A stretch of DNA of 64,000 nt from Naasia sp. SYSU D00948 (GCF_017916515.1 NZ_JAFMTA010000001.1:434001-498000); one strand, 5' to 3'. Numbered from the stretch's first letter, positions 42,936 through 52,679 are shown. Made by a program: numbers and translations. Notes: generated by a model from the sequence alone, not told the origin.

Positions 42936-42960
42936 AGGGTATCGCCCCCTTTTCGGGGGG
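42936..42960 (-). promoter_or_regulatory. Promoter region of the priming transferase with GC palindrome
   Basis: On the minus strand, CCCCCCGAAAAGGGGGC (42960-42944) is followed by TACCCT (42941-42936), a TAnnnT -10 box; the leader to the ATG is about 48 bases. The plus-strand form CCCCCTTTTCGGGGGG resembles CCCCTCTTCGGGG in the polymerase promoter. A terminator for a transcript from the other side is the alternative, but no gene points at it. Confidence 0.4.
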
Positions 42961-43062
42961 TGCTAGGTCCTTCACAGACTGTTTACAAACCGGCGAGCCG
43001 CGCGTCACCACGGGTGGGGCACGCGGCCGAAAGCGCCTGCTGCGTCCAGTGTGCGCTAGTGG

Positions 43063-43080
43063 AGTGAGTGCTCACTCACT
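43063..43080. promoter_or_regulatory. TetR operator
   Basis: AGTGAGTG-CT-CACTCACT: perfect 8-base arms with a 2-base centre, a textbook TetR-family site. It abuts a TATGGT -10 box (43080-43085) six bases before the GTG of the TetR gene, so binding would block the promoter of the whole regulator-exporter operon. Confidence 0.8.
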
Positions 43081-43091
43081 ATGGTGATCGG

Positions 43092-43688
43092 GTGACCCTC
43101 ACCGCCGACCACAACTCCCGCGAGCGCGCGAGGCCGCTCGCGCCGGGCGACCGGCGGGAGGCGATCCTCGACGCTGTCCTACCGCTTCTTCGTCAGCACG
43201 GCCGGGACGTCTCCACCCGTCAGCTCGCCGAGGCGGCCGGAGTCGCAGAGGGGACCCTGTTCCGGGCCTTCGGCGACAAGGAGTCGCTCCTCGAGGCCGC
43301 CGTCGCCAAGCTCCTCGATCCCTCGCCGCTCATCGCGGACCTGCGGGCGATCGACGCGTCCCTGCCGCTCGAGCGGAAGCTCGCGGAGATCCTCGCGCAC
43401 GTCCGCGCGCGGTTCAGCGGGATCTTCCGGGTGATGGCGCTCCTCGGCATCAATCACCGGCCGCCGGCCGGTCCGGACCAGGGGCGCTGGATCGAGACGG
43501 TGTGCGAGCTCCTCGCGCCGCACGAGCACGAGCTGTCGGCGCCGCCCCGCACGGTCGCCTACTGGCTGCGGATGAGCGCCTTCGCCTCGACGCTCCCCTC
43601 GTTCAACGATCCCTACGAGTTCACGACCGACGAGCTCGCCCACCTGATCACGTCCGGGGTCGCGTGCAGCGACGGGAGGGCCTCCTGA
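43092..43688 (+). CDS. TetR-family regulator of the downstream ABC exporter
   Basis: 198 residues. The N-terminal helix-turn-helix is RREAILDAVLPLLRQHG, VSTRQLAEAAGVAEGTLFRA and FGDKESLLEAAVAKL, the usual TetR pattern; the C-terminal ligand domain is not assignable. GTG 43092 is chosen, not GTG 43068, because the latter lies inside the operator and because TATGGT six bases before 43092 indicates a leaderless message. It is coupled to the exporter (stop TGA shares a base with the next ATG), so it is probably an autoregulator that releases on binding the exported compound. Confidence 0.88.
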   Translation: MTLTADHNSRERARPLAPGDRREAILDAVLPLLRQHGRDVSTRQLAEAAGVAEGTLFRAFGDKESLLEAAVAKLLDPSPLIADLRAIDASLPLERKLAEILAHVRARFSGIFRVMALLGINHRPPAGPDQGRWIETVCELLAPHEHELSAPPRTVAYWLRMSAFASTLPSFNDPYEFTTDELAHLITSGVACSDGRAS

Positions 43689-45418
43689 TGCTCGGCCGGC
43701 TGCTCGTCCGCTTCCTCCGCCCCGCGTGGCCGCTGCTGGTCGCGGTCGTCGTGTTCCAGTTCGCCCAGGCCATCGCGTCGCTCTACCTGCCGGCTCTCAA
43801 CGCGGACATCATCGACGAGGGCGTCGCGGTCGGCGACACGGGGTTCATCCTCCGCACGGGCGCGCTCATGCTCGCGATCACCCTCGTCCAGATCGCCTGC
43901 TCGATCGCGGCGGTCTGGTTCGGCGCCAAGGCCGCCATGGGCCTCGGCCGGGATCTGCGCGGGGCGGTGTTCGCCCGCGTCGGAGACTTCTCGCAGCGGG
44001 AGGTCGACAGGTTCGGCGCCCCCTCGCTCATCACCCGCAGCACCAACGACGTGCAGCAGGTGCAGATGCTCGTGCTCATGAGCTGCACGATGCTCGTCTC
44101 GACGCCGATCCTGGCGATCGGCGGGATCATCATGGCGCTCCGCGAGGACGTGCAGCTCAGCTGGATCATGGTGGTCGCCGTGCCGGTCCTGCTGCTCGCA
44201 ATCAGCCTCATCATCGCTCGCATGGGGCCGCTGTTCCGGCAGATGCAGGACCGGATCGACACCGTCAACCGCGTGCTGCGGGAGCAGCTGACCGGCATGC
44301 GGGTCGTCCGGGCGTTCGTCCGCGAGCCGGATGAGACGATCCGCTTCGGAGACGCGAACGCGGCGCTCACGGACACCGCACTTCGGGTCGGGCGGCTGTT
44401 CGCGCTGATGTTCCCGATCGTCCTGCTCGTGCTCAACGTGTCCAGCGTCGCGGTGCTGTGGTTCGGCGCCTTCCTCATCGAGGGCGGCAGCCTGCAGGTC
44501 GGCTCCCTCACCGCCTTCCTCAGCTACCTCGCGCAGATCCTCTTCGCGGTCATGTTCGCGACGTTCATCGCGGTGCTCCTGCCCCGCGCCATGGTGTCGG
44601 CCGACCGCATCGGCGAGATCCTCCAGACGGAGCCGACCGTCGTCCCGCCGGCCGACCCGATCCGCACGATGCCGGCGCCGGGCACGGTCGAGCTGCAGGG
44701 GGCGACGTTCGCCTACCCCGGCGCGGAGCAGCCGGTGGTGCGGGACGTCAGCTTCCTCGCGCGTCCGGGCACGACGACCGCGATCATCGGCAGCACCGGC
44801 GCGGGCAAGACCACGCTCGTGAACCTTCTCCCCCGCCTGTTCGACGTCACCGGCGGCGCGGTCCTCGTCGGCGGCGTGGACGTGCGCGAGGTGGATCCCG
44901 AGCTGCTGTGGAGCGTGATCGGGCTCGTCCCGCAGCGCGCGTACCTCTTCTCCGGCACGGTGGCGAGCAACCTCCGCTACGGCAATCCCGACGCGACCAA
45001 CGAGGAGCTGTGGGCGGCGCTCGAGATCGCCCAGGGCCGGGACTTCGTCGAGGCCATGGCCGACGGGCTGGAGTCCTCGATCGCGCAGGGCGGGACGAAC
45101 GTGTCGGGCGGGCAGCGCCAGCGGCTCGCCATCGCCCGCGCCCTCGTGAAGCGCCCGCCGATCTACGTGTTCGACGACTCGTTCTCGGCGCTCGACACCG
45201 CGACCGACGCCCGTCTCCGGGACGCGCTGTCCCGCGAAGTCGGCGACGCGACAGTGATCGTCGTCGCGCAGCGGGTGTCGTCCATCCTCGGCGCCGACCA
45301 GATCCTGGTCCTCGAGGACGGCGCCGTCGTGGCTCGCGGGACGCACGGGGAGCTGCTCGCGAGCTCGCCGGAGTACCGCGAGATCGTCGCCAGCCAGCTG
45401 ACGGAGGAGACGGCGTGA
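43688..45418 (+). CDS. Heterodimeric ABC exporter, subunit 1 (degenerate ATP site)
   Basis: 576 residues, a complete half-transporter: six transmembrane helices to about residue 310, then an ATPase domain with Walker [11 protein letters not shown], signature VSGGQRQR and Walker [13 protein letters not shown]. The residue after the Walker B aspartate is Asp (FDDS) where catalytic Glu is usual, so the site built on this subunit is probably poorly hydrolytic. The order TetR, subunit 1, subunit 2 is common for multidrug exporters of the LmrCD/BmrCD kind. ATG touches the TetR stop; the stop overlaps the next GTG. Confidence 0.88.
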   Translation: MLGRLLVRFLRPAWPLLVAVVVFQFAQAIASLYLPALNADIIDEGVAVGDTGFILRTGALMLAITLVQIACSIAAVWFGAKAAMGLGRDLRGAVFARVGDFSQREVDRFGAPSLITRSTNDVQQVQMLVLMSCTMLVSTPILAIGGIIMALREDVQLSWIMVVAVPVLLLAISLIIARMGPLFRQMQDRIDTVNRVLREQLTGMRVVRAFVREPDETIRFGDANAALTDTALRVGRLFALMFPIVLLVLNVSSVAVLWFGAFLIEGGSLQVGSLTAFLSYLAQILFAVMFATFIAVLLPRAMVSADRIGEILQTEPTVVPPADPIRTMPAPGTVELQGATFAYPGAEQPVVRDVSFLARPGTTTAIIGSTGAGKTTLVNLLPRLFDVTGGAVLVGGVDVREVDPELLWSVIGLVPQRAYLFSGTVASNLRYGNPDATNEELWAALEIAQGRDFVEAMADGLESSIAQGGTNVSGGQRQRLAIARALVKRPPIYVFDDSFSALDTATDARLRDALSREVGDATVIVVAQRVSSILGADQILVLEDGAVVARGTHGELLASSPEYREIVASQLTEETA

Positions 45419-47412
45419 GCACCGGAAACGCACCCGCGAGGCCCGCCGGGCCTCCTCGTCCCATGGGCGGCCGCCCCGGCGGACCGTTCGGCGGCCCCAT
45501 CCCGGTCGAGAAGTCGATGAATTTCGGGCCGTCCGCGCGGCGCCTCCTCCGGCGCCTCCGGCCGGAGCGCGGCCGCGTCGCGCTCGTCATCCTGCTCGGC
45601 GTCCTCAGCGTCGTGCTCGCGGTGATCGGGCCGAAGCTCCTCGGCGAGGCGACCAACATCGTCTTCGAGGGCGCGATCTCGGCCGACCTGCCTCCGGGGG
45701 CGACGAAGGCGCAGATAATCGCGCAGCTCGAGGCGGCGGGTGAGACGCAGCGCGTCGACCTCCTCCGCGGGATGAACCTCACCCCCGGCCGGGGCATCGA
45801 CTTCGGCGCGCTCGCCGGGGTGCTCGGCGTGACGCTCGCGGTCTACGTCCTGTCGTCGGTCTTCGGGTGGCTGCAGGCGCTCATCCTCAACGTGGTCACG
45901 CAGCGCACGGTCCTCCGCCTCCGCGAGGACGTGGAGCACAAGCTGCACCGGCTGCCGCTGTCCTACTTCGACCGGATGCAGCGCGGCGAGCTGCTGAGCC
46001 GGGTCACCAACGACATCGACAACATCTCGCAGTCGCTGCAGCAGACCGTGAGCCAGCTGCTCAACTCGCTGCTCACCGTCATCGGGATCCTCGTGATGAT
46101 GTTCGTGCTGTCGCCGCTGCTCTCGCTCATCGCGCTCATCACGATCCCGCTCACCCTCCTCGTGACGACCCTCATCGCGAGGCGGTCGCAGAAGCTCTTC
46201 GTGCAGCAGTGGACCCACACCGGCACGCTCAACGCGCAGATCGAGGAGGGCTACTCCGGGCACTCGCTCGTCAAGGTGTTCGGCCGGCACCGGGAGGTGC
46301 GCGCCCGATTCGCCGAGAAGAACGAGGAGCTCTACCGGGCGAGCTTCGGCGCGCAGTTCGTCAGCGGCATCATCATGCCGTCGCTGATGTTCATCGGGAA
46401 CCTCGTGTACGTCGCCATCGCGGTGGTCGGCGGCCTCCTGGTGGCGAACGGATCGATGCGCCTCGGCGACGTGCAGGCCTTCATCCAGTACTCGCGCCAA
46501 TTCACCCAGCCGCTCAGCCAGCTCGGCGCGATGGCCAACCTGCTCCAGTCCGGCGTCGCGAGCGCCGAGCGCGTCTTCGAGCTGCTGGACGCGAGAGAGC
46601 AGAGCCCGGACCCGGAGCAGCCCGCGCGGCCGGCGCACGCCACCGGACGGCTCGCGTTCGAGCAGGTGTCCTTCCGGTACGAGGCCGACAAGCCGCTGAT
46701 CGAGGACCTCTCGCTCGTCGCGGAGCCCGGTCACACGGTCGCCATCGTCGGGCCGACGGGTGCCGGCAAGACGACCCTCGTCAACCTCATCCTGCGCTTC
46801 TATGAGCTCGACGGCGGGCGCATCACGCTCGACGGCGTCGACATCACGACGATGTCGAGGTCGGAGCTCCGCTCCCGCATGGGGATGGTCCTGCAGGACA
46901 CCTGGCTGTTCGCCGGCACCATCCGCGACAACATCGCGTACGGCCGCCCCGACGCCACCGAGGAGGAGATCCTCGAGGCGGCTCGCGCGGCGTACGTGGA
47001 CCGCTTTGTCCACTCCCTGCCCGACGGCTACGACACCCTGCTCGAGGACGAGGGCGGCAACGTCAGCGCCGGTGAGAAGCAGCTGATCACGATCGCGCGC
47101 GCCTTCCTCGCCCGGCCCAGCGTCCTCATCCTCGATGAGGCGACGAGCTCGGTGGACACCCGGACCGAGCTCCTCGTGCAGCGGGCGATGAGCTCGCTGC
47201 GGAAGGACCGCACGAGCTTCGTCATCGCGCACCGGCTCTCGACGATCCGGGACGCCGACCTCATCCTCGTGATGGAGAAGGGCTCGATCGTCGAGCAGGG
47301 CACGCACGCCGAGCTGCTCGCCGCGGGAGGCGCCTACGCCGCCCTGTACGCCGCCCAGTTCGCGGCGCCCCTGGAGCTCGAGGAGCCGCTCCCGGCCGCC
47401 GGCTCCCGCTGA
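45415..47412 (+). CDS. Heterodimeric ABC exporter, subunit 2
   Basis: 665 residues. A Pro/Gly-rich cytoplasmic tail of about 30 residues precedes the first helix; an extra extracytoplasmic loop (about residues 85-130, [20 protein letters not shown]) lies between helices 1 and 2. ATPase motifs: Walker [11 protein letters not shown], Walker [13 protein letters not shown] with the catalytic Glu intact, and a changed signature VSAGEKQL instead of LSGGQ. In the dimer this altered signature faces the Walker B-deficient site of subunit 1, so both defects fall in one composite site, leaving one competent site. GTGA overlap with subunit 1. Confidence 0.9.
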   Translation: MSTGNAPARPAGPPRPMGGRPGGPFGGPIPVEKSMNFGPSARRLLRRLRPERGRVALVILLGVLSVVLAVIGPKLLGEATNIVFEGAISADLPPGATKAQIIAQLEAAGETQRVDLLRGMNLTPGRGIDFGALAGVLGVTLAVYVLSSVFGWLQALILNVVTQRTVLRLREDVEHKLHRLPLSYFDRMQRGELLSRVTNDIDNISQSLQQTVSQLLNSLLTVIGILVMMFVLSPLLSLIALITIPLTLLVTTLIARRSQKLFVQQWTHTGTLNAQIEEGYSGHSLVKVFGRHREVRARFAEKNEELYRASFGAQFVSGIIMPSLMFIGNLVYVAIAVVGGLLVANGSMRLGDVQAFIQYSRQFTQPLSQLGAMANLLQSGVASAERVFELLDAREQSPDPEQPARPAHATGRLAFEQVSFRYEADKPLIEDLSLVAEPGHTVAIVGPTGAGKTTLVNLILRFYELDGGRITLDGVDITTMSRSELRSRMGMVLQDTWLFAGTIRDNIAYGRPDATEEEILEAARAAYVDRFVHSLPDGYDTLLEDEGGNVSAGEKQLITIARAFLARPSVLILDEATSSVDTRTELLVQRAMSSLRKDRTSFVIAHRLSTIRDADLILVMEKGSIVEQGTHAELLAAGGAYAALYAAQFAAPLELEEPLPAAGSR

Positions 47413-47413
47413 C

Positions 47414-47430
47414 GCGGCGCCCGGCGCCGC
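47414..47430. terminator. Bidirectional terminator between convergent genes
   Basis: GCGGCGCC-C-GGCGCCGC is an 8-base-pair perfect inverted repeat filling the 18-base gap between the stops of the exporter and the esterase gene. Confidence 0.5.
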
Positions 47431-48255
47431 TCAGCCGGACGCATCCGATGCCAGCCAGCTCATCCCCTCCTCGGCGATCTCCGGGGGAACGAGGTGCGGA
47501 CCGGGGAACTCGCGGTAGGTCACGTCGAGACCCTCGTCCCGCAGTACGGGCACGATCCGCCGGCTCGTCCTGTCGATCGGCAGGACCTCGTCGCCGGTGC
47601 CGTGGCTGATGAAGACCGCCGGGTCCCCGCTGCGCCGGCCGGGCGGCACGAAGCCGGGCGAGAAGGCCACGATCCGGCTGAACAGGGCGCCGTTGGCGAG
47701 TCCCAGGCCGAGCGCGTAGGAGGCTCCGTCCGAGAACCCCGCCACCGCGATCCGCTCCGGGTCCACGGCGACCGTCCGGAAGACCTGCTCGAGCGCCAGG
47801 TCGATCAGGCGGAGGTCGGGACCGTAGCCCCCGCCCACGGCGTCCCAGGTGCTGCCGCGCGACGCGGGGGCGAGCAGGAGCAGGCCGCGTCCGTCCCCCT
47901 GACCCTGCAGGAGCGCGACCCCCGCCCACGCGTCCCCTCCTGCTCCGTGGAGCGAGACGACCAGCGGCGCCGCCCGGTCCTGCTGGATGCCGGCGGGCAC
48001 GTGGAGCAGCGCGTCCCGCTCCGGATCCAGTCCGAGGGCGTGGGTGCCCGGGCCGGGGAACTGCTCCGCGGGATCCGCGGGACGCGCCGACAGGACCCCG
48101 GCCCCGGAGTCCCCGCCGCTCCTCCCGCGCTCGTCGCCGCGGACGGCGCAGGCGCCCAGCAGGCCGACGAGGGCCCCACCGACGGCGGTCGCCAGGAACG
48201 ACCGGCGGGCGGGATCGGGCACGGCATCCGCGACATCGAGCACGGCCCTCAGCAT
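47431..48255 (-). CDS. Tat-type lipoprotein esterase/phospholipase-carboxylesterase
   Basis: 274 residues from ATG. The N-terminus has a twin arginine (DPARRSFLATAVGGALVGLL) ending in LGAC, i.e. a Tat signal with lipobox. The mature part is a small alpha/beta hydrolase: PLVVSLHGAGGDAWAGVALL (oxyanion), IAVAGFSDGASYALGLG (serine elbow at about residue 175), FISHGTGDEVLPIDRTSR (acid) and FPGPHLVPPEIAEEGM (histidine). Resembles predicted esterases of the dienelactone/PHB-depolymerase group. A longer frame upstream is possible, but the Tat motif fits this start. Substrate unknown. Confidence 0.8.
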   Translation of the reverse strand: MLRAVLDVADAVPDPARRSFLATAVGGALVGLLGACAVRGDERGRSGGDSGAGVLSARPADPAEQFPGPGTHALGLDPERDALLHVPAGIQQDRAAPLVVSLHGAGGDAWAGVALLQGQGDGRGLLLLAPASRGSTWDAVGGGYGPDLRLIDLALEQVFRTVAVDPERIAVAGFSDGASYALGLGLANGALFSRIVAFSPGFVPPGRRSGDPAVFISHGTGDEVLPIDRTSRRIVPVLRDEGLDVTYREFPGPHLVPPEIAEEGMSWLASDASG

Positions 48256-48374
48256 GTGCGTGGGCGGCTCGCCCGTCCACCCGGTGGACGTCCGGCGGCG
48301 GCTGCCGGCCGGTTGCACGGCTCGGGAGCGAGGCTCCGTGCGGCGCCGCTGCGCCGGCTGGATAGCCTGGCGTC

Positions 48375-49625
48375 ATGAGAATCGTCGTCGCCGGAGCGGG
48401 CATCGGCGGGCTCGCCACCGCCCTCAGCCTCGCCGCAGCCGGCTTGAAGGACGTGACGGTCTACGACCGCGTCGACGAGCTGACCGCCCTCGGCGTCGGG
48501 ATCAACCTGCTGCCGCACTCGATGGCGGAGCTCACCGACCTCGGTCTCGGAGAGGAGATCGCCTCCCTCGGCGTCGCGCCGTCGGCCCTCTCGTACTGGA
48601 ACCGCTTCGGGCAGCTGATCTGGAGCGAGCCGCGCGGGCTCGAGGCGGGCTACCGCTGGCGGCAGGTCTCCATCCACCGGGGCGAGCTGCAGCTCGCGCT
48701 CGCCCGCGCCGTCCGGGACCGCCTCGGCGCCGGCGCGATCCGCCTGAGCCACGCCCTACAGCGCGTCGAGGAGGGGACCGACTCGGACGTCGCCGTCTTC
48801 GCGACGCCGAACGGCGAGGTCAGGGAGAGCGCAGACCTTCTCGTCGCCGCCGACGGCATCTCCTCCTCGTTCCGCCGGCAGCACTATCCGGACGAGGGAC
48901 GCCCGGTCTGGAACGGCCTCACCCTGTGGCGCGGCACCGCCGTCGCCCCCGCGTTCCTCGACGGGCGGGCGATGATCATGGCGGGCGACGGCGAGCAGAA
49001 GTTCGTCGCCTACCCGCTCACCGCCCCCGACGACGCCGGGAGCGCCCGCATCAACTTCATCGCCGAGCGCCGCGTCGGCGGCGACCAGACGGTCGACTGG
49101 AACCGCGCGGTGGACCCCGAGCCGATCGTCGAGCTGTTCCGCGACTGGCGCTTCGACTGGCTCGACGTGCCGGGGGTCATCGCGGCCGCGGACGAGATCC
49201 TCGAGTACCCGATGGTCGACCGCGACCCGATCCCCCGCTGGACGTTCGGACGGGCGACGCTGCTCGGCGACGCCGCGCACGCGATGTACCCGAACGGGTC
49301 GAACGGCGCCTCCCAGGCGATCCTGGACGCCCGCACGCTCGCCTTCCACCTGGCGACGGCCCCCGACGTGCCCTCGGCGCTCGCGGCCTACGAGGGCGAG
49401 CGCCGTCCGGCGACCGAGGCGCTCGTGCGCAGCAATCGGCAGCAGGGTCCGGAAAGGGTCATGCTGCTCGCCCACGAGCGCGCGCCGCAGGGCTTCGCCG
49501 ACGTGCACGACGTCCTCCCCGAGGCGGAGCTCGCCGAGATCGCCGCGGGCTACAAGCGCACCGCGGGCTTCCTCCCCGAGATCCTCAATGACCGGCCGCC
49601 GCTCACCCCTCCGGTGCGACGGTGA
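48375..49625 (+). CDS. FAD-dependent monooxygenase (PhzS/salicylate hydroxylase-like)
   Basis: 416 residues. The dinucleotide fold IVVAGAGIGGLATALSLAAA, the class A flavin monooxygenase motifs DLLVAADGISSSFRRQHYP (DG) and RATLLGDAAHAMYPNGSNGA (GD) are intact. WRQVSIHRGELQLALARAV resembles the PhzS group. It should hydroxylate an aromatic or heterocyclic compound with NAD(P)H and oxygen; the substrate is not predictable. ATG lies 6 bases after TAGCCT (48363-48368), a leaderless promoter. The stop overlaps the GTG of the DUF3237 gene, a recurrent partner. Confidence 0.88.
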   Translation: MRIVVAGAGIGGLATALSLAAAGLKDVTVYDRVDELTALGVGINLLPHSMAELTDLGLGEEIASLGVAPSALSYWNRFGQLIWSEPRGLEAGYRWRQVSIHRGELQLALARAVRDRLGAGAIRLSHALQRVEEGTDSDVAVFATPNGEVRESADLLVAADGISSSFRRQHYPDEGRPVWNGLTLWRGTAVAPAFLDGRAMIMAGDGEQKFVAYPLTAPDDAGSARINFIAERRVGGDQTVDWNRAVDPEPIVELFRDWRFDWLDVPGVIAAADEILEYPMVDRDPIPRWTFGRATLLGDAAHAMYPNGSNGASQAILDARTLAFHLATAPDVPSALAAYEGERRPATEALVRSNRQQGPERVMLLAHERAPQGFADVHDVLPEAELAEIAAGYKRTAGFLPEILNDRPPLTPPVRR

Positions 49626-50086
49626 CGGGCGTGCAGCCGCCGGTCCCGGCTCTCGAGCCCGCGTTCCAGGTCGAGGTCGAGCTCGGCCCCCTCGAGGACC
49701 ACGGCAGGACCCGCGCCGGTCACCGGAGGGTCGTCCCGATCCTCGGCGGCACCATCCGCGGCGCCTTTGACGGGACGATCCTGCCCGGCGGAGCCGACTG
49801 GCAGCTCGTGCGCGACGACGGCTCGATCGAGATCGACGGACGATACACCGGGCGCTCGGCGGACGGGTCGCTCGTGTACCTGCACGCGGTGGGCGTCCGC
49901 AGCGGGTCCCCCGACGTGCTCGAGGCCCTGCTGCGCGGAGAGGACGTCGATCCGCGCTCCTACTACTTCCGCACCGCGGTGACGATCGAATCGTCCAGCC
50001 GCCCGGAGTTCGAGCGGTCGCTCTACGTCGCCTCGTGCATCCGGGACGCGAACCGGGTGAGGTACGTCGCGTACCGCGTCACCTGA
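49622..50086 (+). CDS. DUF3237 family protein
   Basis: 154 residues. The family pattern is visible: LEPAFQVEVELGPLEDHGRT, VVPILGGTIRGAFDGTILPG (conserved GG-F-G loop), GADWQLVRDDGSIEIDGRYT, and RSYYFRTAVTIESSSRPEFE, YRVT end. DUF3237 proteins form a small beta-barrel and are found next to oxidoreductases; activity is unknown. Translationally coupled to the monooxygenase (GTGA overlap). Converges with the ROK gene, 6 bases between stops. Confidence 0.88.
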   Translation: MTGVQPPVPALEPAFQVEVELGPLEDHGRTRAGHRRVVPILGGTIRGAFDGTILPGGADWQLVRDDGSIEIDGRYTGRSADGSLVYLHAVGVRSGSPDVLEALLRGEDVDPRSYYFRTAVTIESSSRPEFERSLYVASCIRDANRVRYVAYRVT

Positions 50087-50092
50087 CGCGCA

Positions 50093-51202
50093 CTAGCGGC
50101 GCCCTCGCGGGAACTCGCGCCGGATGGCGACGACGGCCGCGCCGCGGGCCCACTCGAAGAAGTCGACCGGGTGCGTCACCACGTCGACCGCCTCCGCCTC
50201 GCCGGAGTGGTAAGCGGTGAGCCCGGCCGTGAGCGGTTCGTGCGCGGACTCCGCCAGCACCGCCTCCCCGGAGAGGATGATGCGCCGGACGGACGTGACA
50301 TCGGCGATGATCTGGGCCGCCCGTCCCACCGCCCAGGCCGCCTCGCTGAGCACGCGCAGCGCGATCGCGTCGCCGCCGTCCGCGAGCGCGACGACCTCGG
50401 GAAAGGCCAGCGGCCGGCGGTGACCGACCGAGACCGCCGCGGTGATCGCGCCCGTGGTGGCGAACGACGCGAGGCAGCCGCGATGCCCCTCAGGGCACGG
50501 CGGCCCGCCGGCGTCGATCGGGAGATGCGCGGCGGGACCCGTCTCGACCGGGACGAGGGTCCCGCCGAGGACCAGGCCGTATCCGATGCCGGCCCCCACG
50601 GTGAGCAGTGCGAAGTCGGCATGCCCGCGGCCCCGGCCGAACCAGTGCTCGGCCTCGGTCAGACCGACCACGTCGTTCTCCACGTGCCCGGCCTCGCCGA
50701 GCGCGCCGTTCAGGAGGCTCTTCAGGGGCACGTCGCGCCACTGCAGGTACGGCGAGTGCACGACGACCCCGTCGCGGACCCGGCCGCCCAACGTGAGCCC
50801 GACGCCGTCGAGGCTGCGCCCCTCCGACGCCTGCAGGTCCTCGACCACGCCCCGGACGGCGCGGACCACGCTCTCCGGATCCGTCCGCGGCGGGAGGGGC
50901 ACCGAGAGCTCCGCGAGCACCGTCGCCCGCAGGTCGGTGAGCACCGCGTAGGCCGTGTCCTGCGTCAGCTTGACCCCCGCGAACCGGTAGTCGTCGGCCA
51001 GGACGTCGAGCGGCATCGAGGAGCGGCCGAGCTGCGAGGTCCGCACGGCCCCCGCCTCGACGAGCACTCCGCTGCTCACGAGCGGCTTCACGAGGCGGGT
51101 GAGGCTGGCGGGCGACAGCCCCATCCGCGCGGCGAGCCGGGCGCGCGACTGGGGACCGTGGACGAGCACCTCGACGGCGACGGCGCGTGCCGTCCGGGGC
51201 AT
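50093..51202 (-). CDS. ROK-family regulator of the alpha-galactoside operon
   Basis: 369 residues. An N-terminal winged helix-turn-helix (RARLAARMGLSPASLTRLVK) is followed by a sugar-kinase-like ROK domain: GVGLTLGGRVRDGVVVHSPYL, ENDVVGLTEAEHWFGRG, GAGIGYGLVLGGTLV and the zinc motif CPEGHRGCLASFAT. The classical kinase aspartate position reads ENDV. NagC/XylR-like ROK proteins repress sugar operons until a sugar binds. It is divergent from the alpha-galactoside operon. Three CATTCCG heptamers (in both orientations) lie in the 205-base intergenic region and are candidate sites. Confidence 0.87.
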   Translation of the reverse strand: MPRTARAVAVEVLVHGPQSRARLAARMGLSPASLTRLVKPLVSSGVLVEAGAVRTSQLGRSSMPLDVLADDYRFAGVKLTQDTAYAVLTDLRATVLAELSVPLPPRTDPESVVRAVRGVVEDLQASEGRSLDGVGLTLGGRVRDGVVVHSPYLQWRDVPLKSLLNGALGEAGHVENDVVGLTEAEHWFGRGRGHADFALLTVGAGIGYGLVLGGTLVPVETGPAAHLPIDAGGPPCPEGHRGCLASFATTGAITAAVSVGHRRPLAFPEVVALADGGDAIALRVLSEAAWAVGRAAQIIADVTSVRRIILSGEAVLAESAHEPLTAGLTAYHSGEAEAVDVVTHPVDFFEWARGAAVVAIRREFPRGRR

Positions 51203-51241
51203 GGGAGAAGAGCGGTCGAGGTCCTCTAGAAAGTTTTGCTC

Positions 51242-51385
51242 CGGAATGATTTACTCCACGTTCATCGGGCGTTGCCCTGCTGTGAGCCTTCCGCGATCAG
51301 AGTCGAGGTGCTGAAGGACGTTGTCAACATTCCGACGCGAAATCAACGGTGGGCGCCGCCGAGCCACCCACACACTCACATTCCG
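51242..51385. promoter_or_regulatory. CATTCCG repeats between ROK gene and alpha-galactoside operon
   Basis: CGGAATG at 51242-51248 and CATTCCG at 51328-51334 and 51379-51385 form one inverted and two direct copies; the two direct copies share ACATTCCG. The surrounding AAAGTTTTGC and GATTTACTCC are AT-rich against this background. Operator role for the ROK protein is inferred from position only. Confidence 0.35.
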
Positions 51386-51407
51386 CATCCCGTCTCCTAG
51401 GAGAGTC

Positions 51408-52679
51408 ATGTCCCGCCGTTCCGTCCTGCCCGCCGCCGCGGGCATCGGTCTCGCTGCGCTGCTGATGAGCGGCTGCACGCCCGCCACGACGTCGTCCTCC
51501 GAGCAGGACGGCAGGCTCCGCTACCTCATCGAGGAGCAGGAGGATCCCGAGTTCCTGTCGACGATCGAGGCCCACATCGACGACTTCGAGGAGGAGAACC
51601 CCGGCATCACGGTCGAGGTCGAGGCCATGCCGTTCGACACCATGCGGACCGTGCTGCAGACGCAGCTGCAGGCCGGCGACGCGCCCGACGTCTTCAACTG
51701 GGGCTCCGGTCCGAGCTTCGCCGGGGCCCTCGCCGAGGCCGGGCTGCTGTACGACCTCACCGACGCGTACGAGGAGTACGACTGGCCGATCTACGAGTTC
51801 GCCAAGGAGCGCGTGACGGTGGACGGGAAGCTCATCGGCATCCCCGGCGACCTCGAGACCATCGGCATCTACTACAACAAGCAGATCTTCGAGGACCTCG
51901 GCATCGACGAGCCGCAGAACCTCGGGGACCTCGAGGCCGCCGCGGCGACGATCCTGGAGGCCGGCATCATCCCCTTCGCGGTCAGCGACCAGGAGGGCTG
52001 GCAGGCCGGTCACCTGCTCAGCATGACGCTCTCCAGCAAGGTGGGGTCCGAAGGCATCGCCGCGCTGGTCGAGGGCGAGGAGTCGTGGACGTCCCCCGAC
52101 GTGCTGGAGTCACTGAGCCTCTGGAAGGAGTGGCAGGACGCCGGATACCTTCCGGAGTTCCCGACATCGATCTCCTACGACTCGGGAGCCGCGCTCTACT
52201 ACTCCGGCGAGGCCGCGATGCTGCCGACCGGCAGCTGGTTCATCCCCGAAGTCGCGGCGAACACCGAGTTCGAGTCCGGATACATCCCCTTCCCGAGTGA
52301 GGACGGCAGGGGCATCTTCACCGCGGGGCTCGGCTCCGGGCCGCTCGTCGCCGCGAACACCGACAACGCCGAGGCCGCGCTGACGTTCGTCGACTTCATG
52401 GTGTCCGAGGAGCACGGACGGTGGGCCATCGAGAACCTCGGCACCATCCCGCCGTACCCGGTGGACACCGAGGGCGTCGAGGCGCTGCCGCTGCTGAAGC
52501 AGGTCATCGAGGACACCGCCACCTTCGCGAGCGGGGACGCGGACCTGGGGACGAACATCGACGTGGTCGCGAGCGACGCCTTCAACCAGGCGATGTACGA
52601 CGGGTTCCAGGGCATCTTCACGGGCCAGCAGACCCCTGAGGACGTCGCCGCGGCTCTCGAGGCCGCTGCCCGGTCCTGA
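51408..52679 (+). CDS. ABC sugar transporter, lipoprotein substrate-binding protein
   Basis: 423 residues. The signal peptide ends in MSGC (lipobox). The mature part is a family 1 binding protein: FEEENPGITVEVEAMPFDTM, QLQAGDAPDVFNWGSGPSFA, YDLTDAYEEYDWP, GIPGDLETIGIYYNKQIFED, AAMLPTGSWFIPEVAAN, with the closing DVAAALEAAARS. Close to raffinose/alpha-galactoside (RafE/MsmE-like) proteins. AGGAGA precedes the ATG. First gene of an operon with two permeases, GH36 and accessory genes, all on the plus strand. Confidence 0.88.
   Translation: MSRRSVLPAAAGIGLAALLMSGCTPATTSSSEQDGRLRYLIEEQEDPEFLSTIEAHIDDFEEENPGITVEVEAMPFDTMRTVLQTQLQAGDAPDVFNWGSGPSFAGALAEAGLLYDLTDAYEEYDWPIYEFAKERVTVDGKLIGIPGDLETIGIYYNKQIFEDLGIDEPQNLGDLEAAAATILEAGIIPFAVSDQEGWQAGHLLSMTLSSKVGSEGIAALVEGEESWTSPDVLESLSLWKEWQDAGYLPEFPTSISYDSGAALYYSGEAAMLPTGSWFIPEVAANTEFESGYIPFPSEDGRGIFTAGLGSGPLVAANTDNAEAALTFVDFMVSEEHGRWAIENLGTIPPYPVDTEGVEALPLLKQVIEDTATFASGDADLGTNIDVVASDAFNQAMYDGFQGIFTGQQTPEDVAAALEAAARS

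Noticed and set aside
43068-43091. Earlier GTG start for the TetR gene
   Set aside because: It lies inside the perfect operator and upstream of the TATGGT box, so it would not be in the message.
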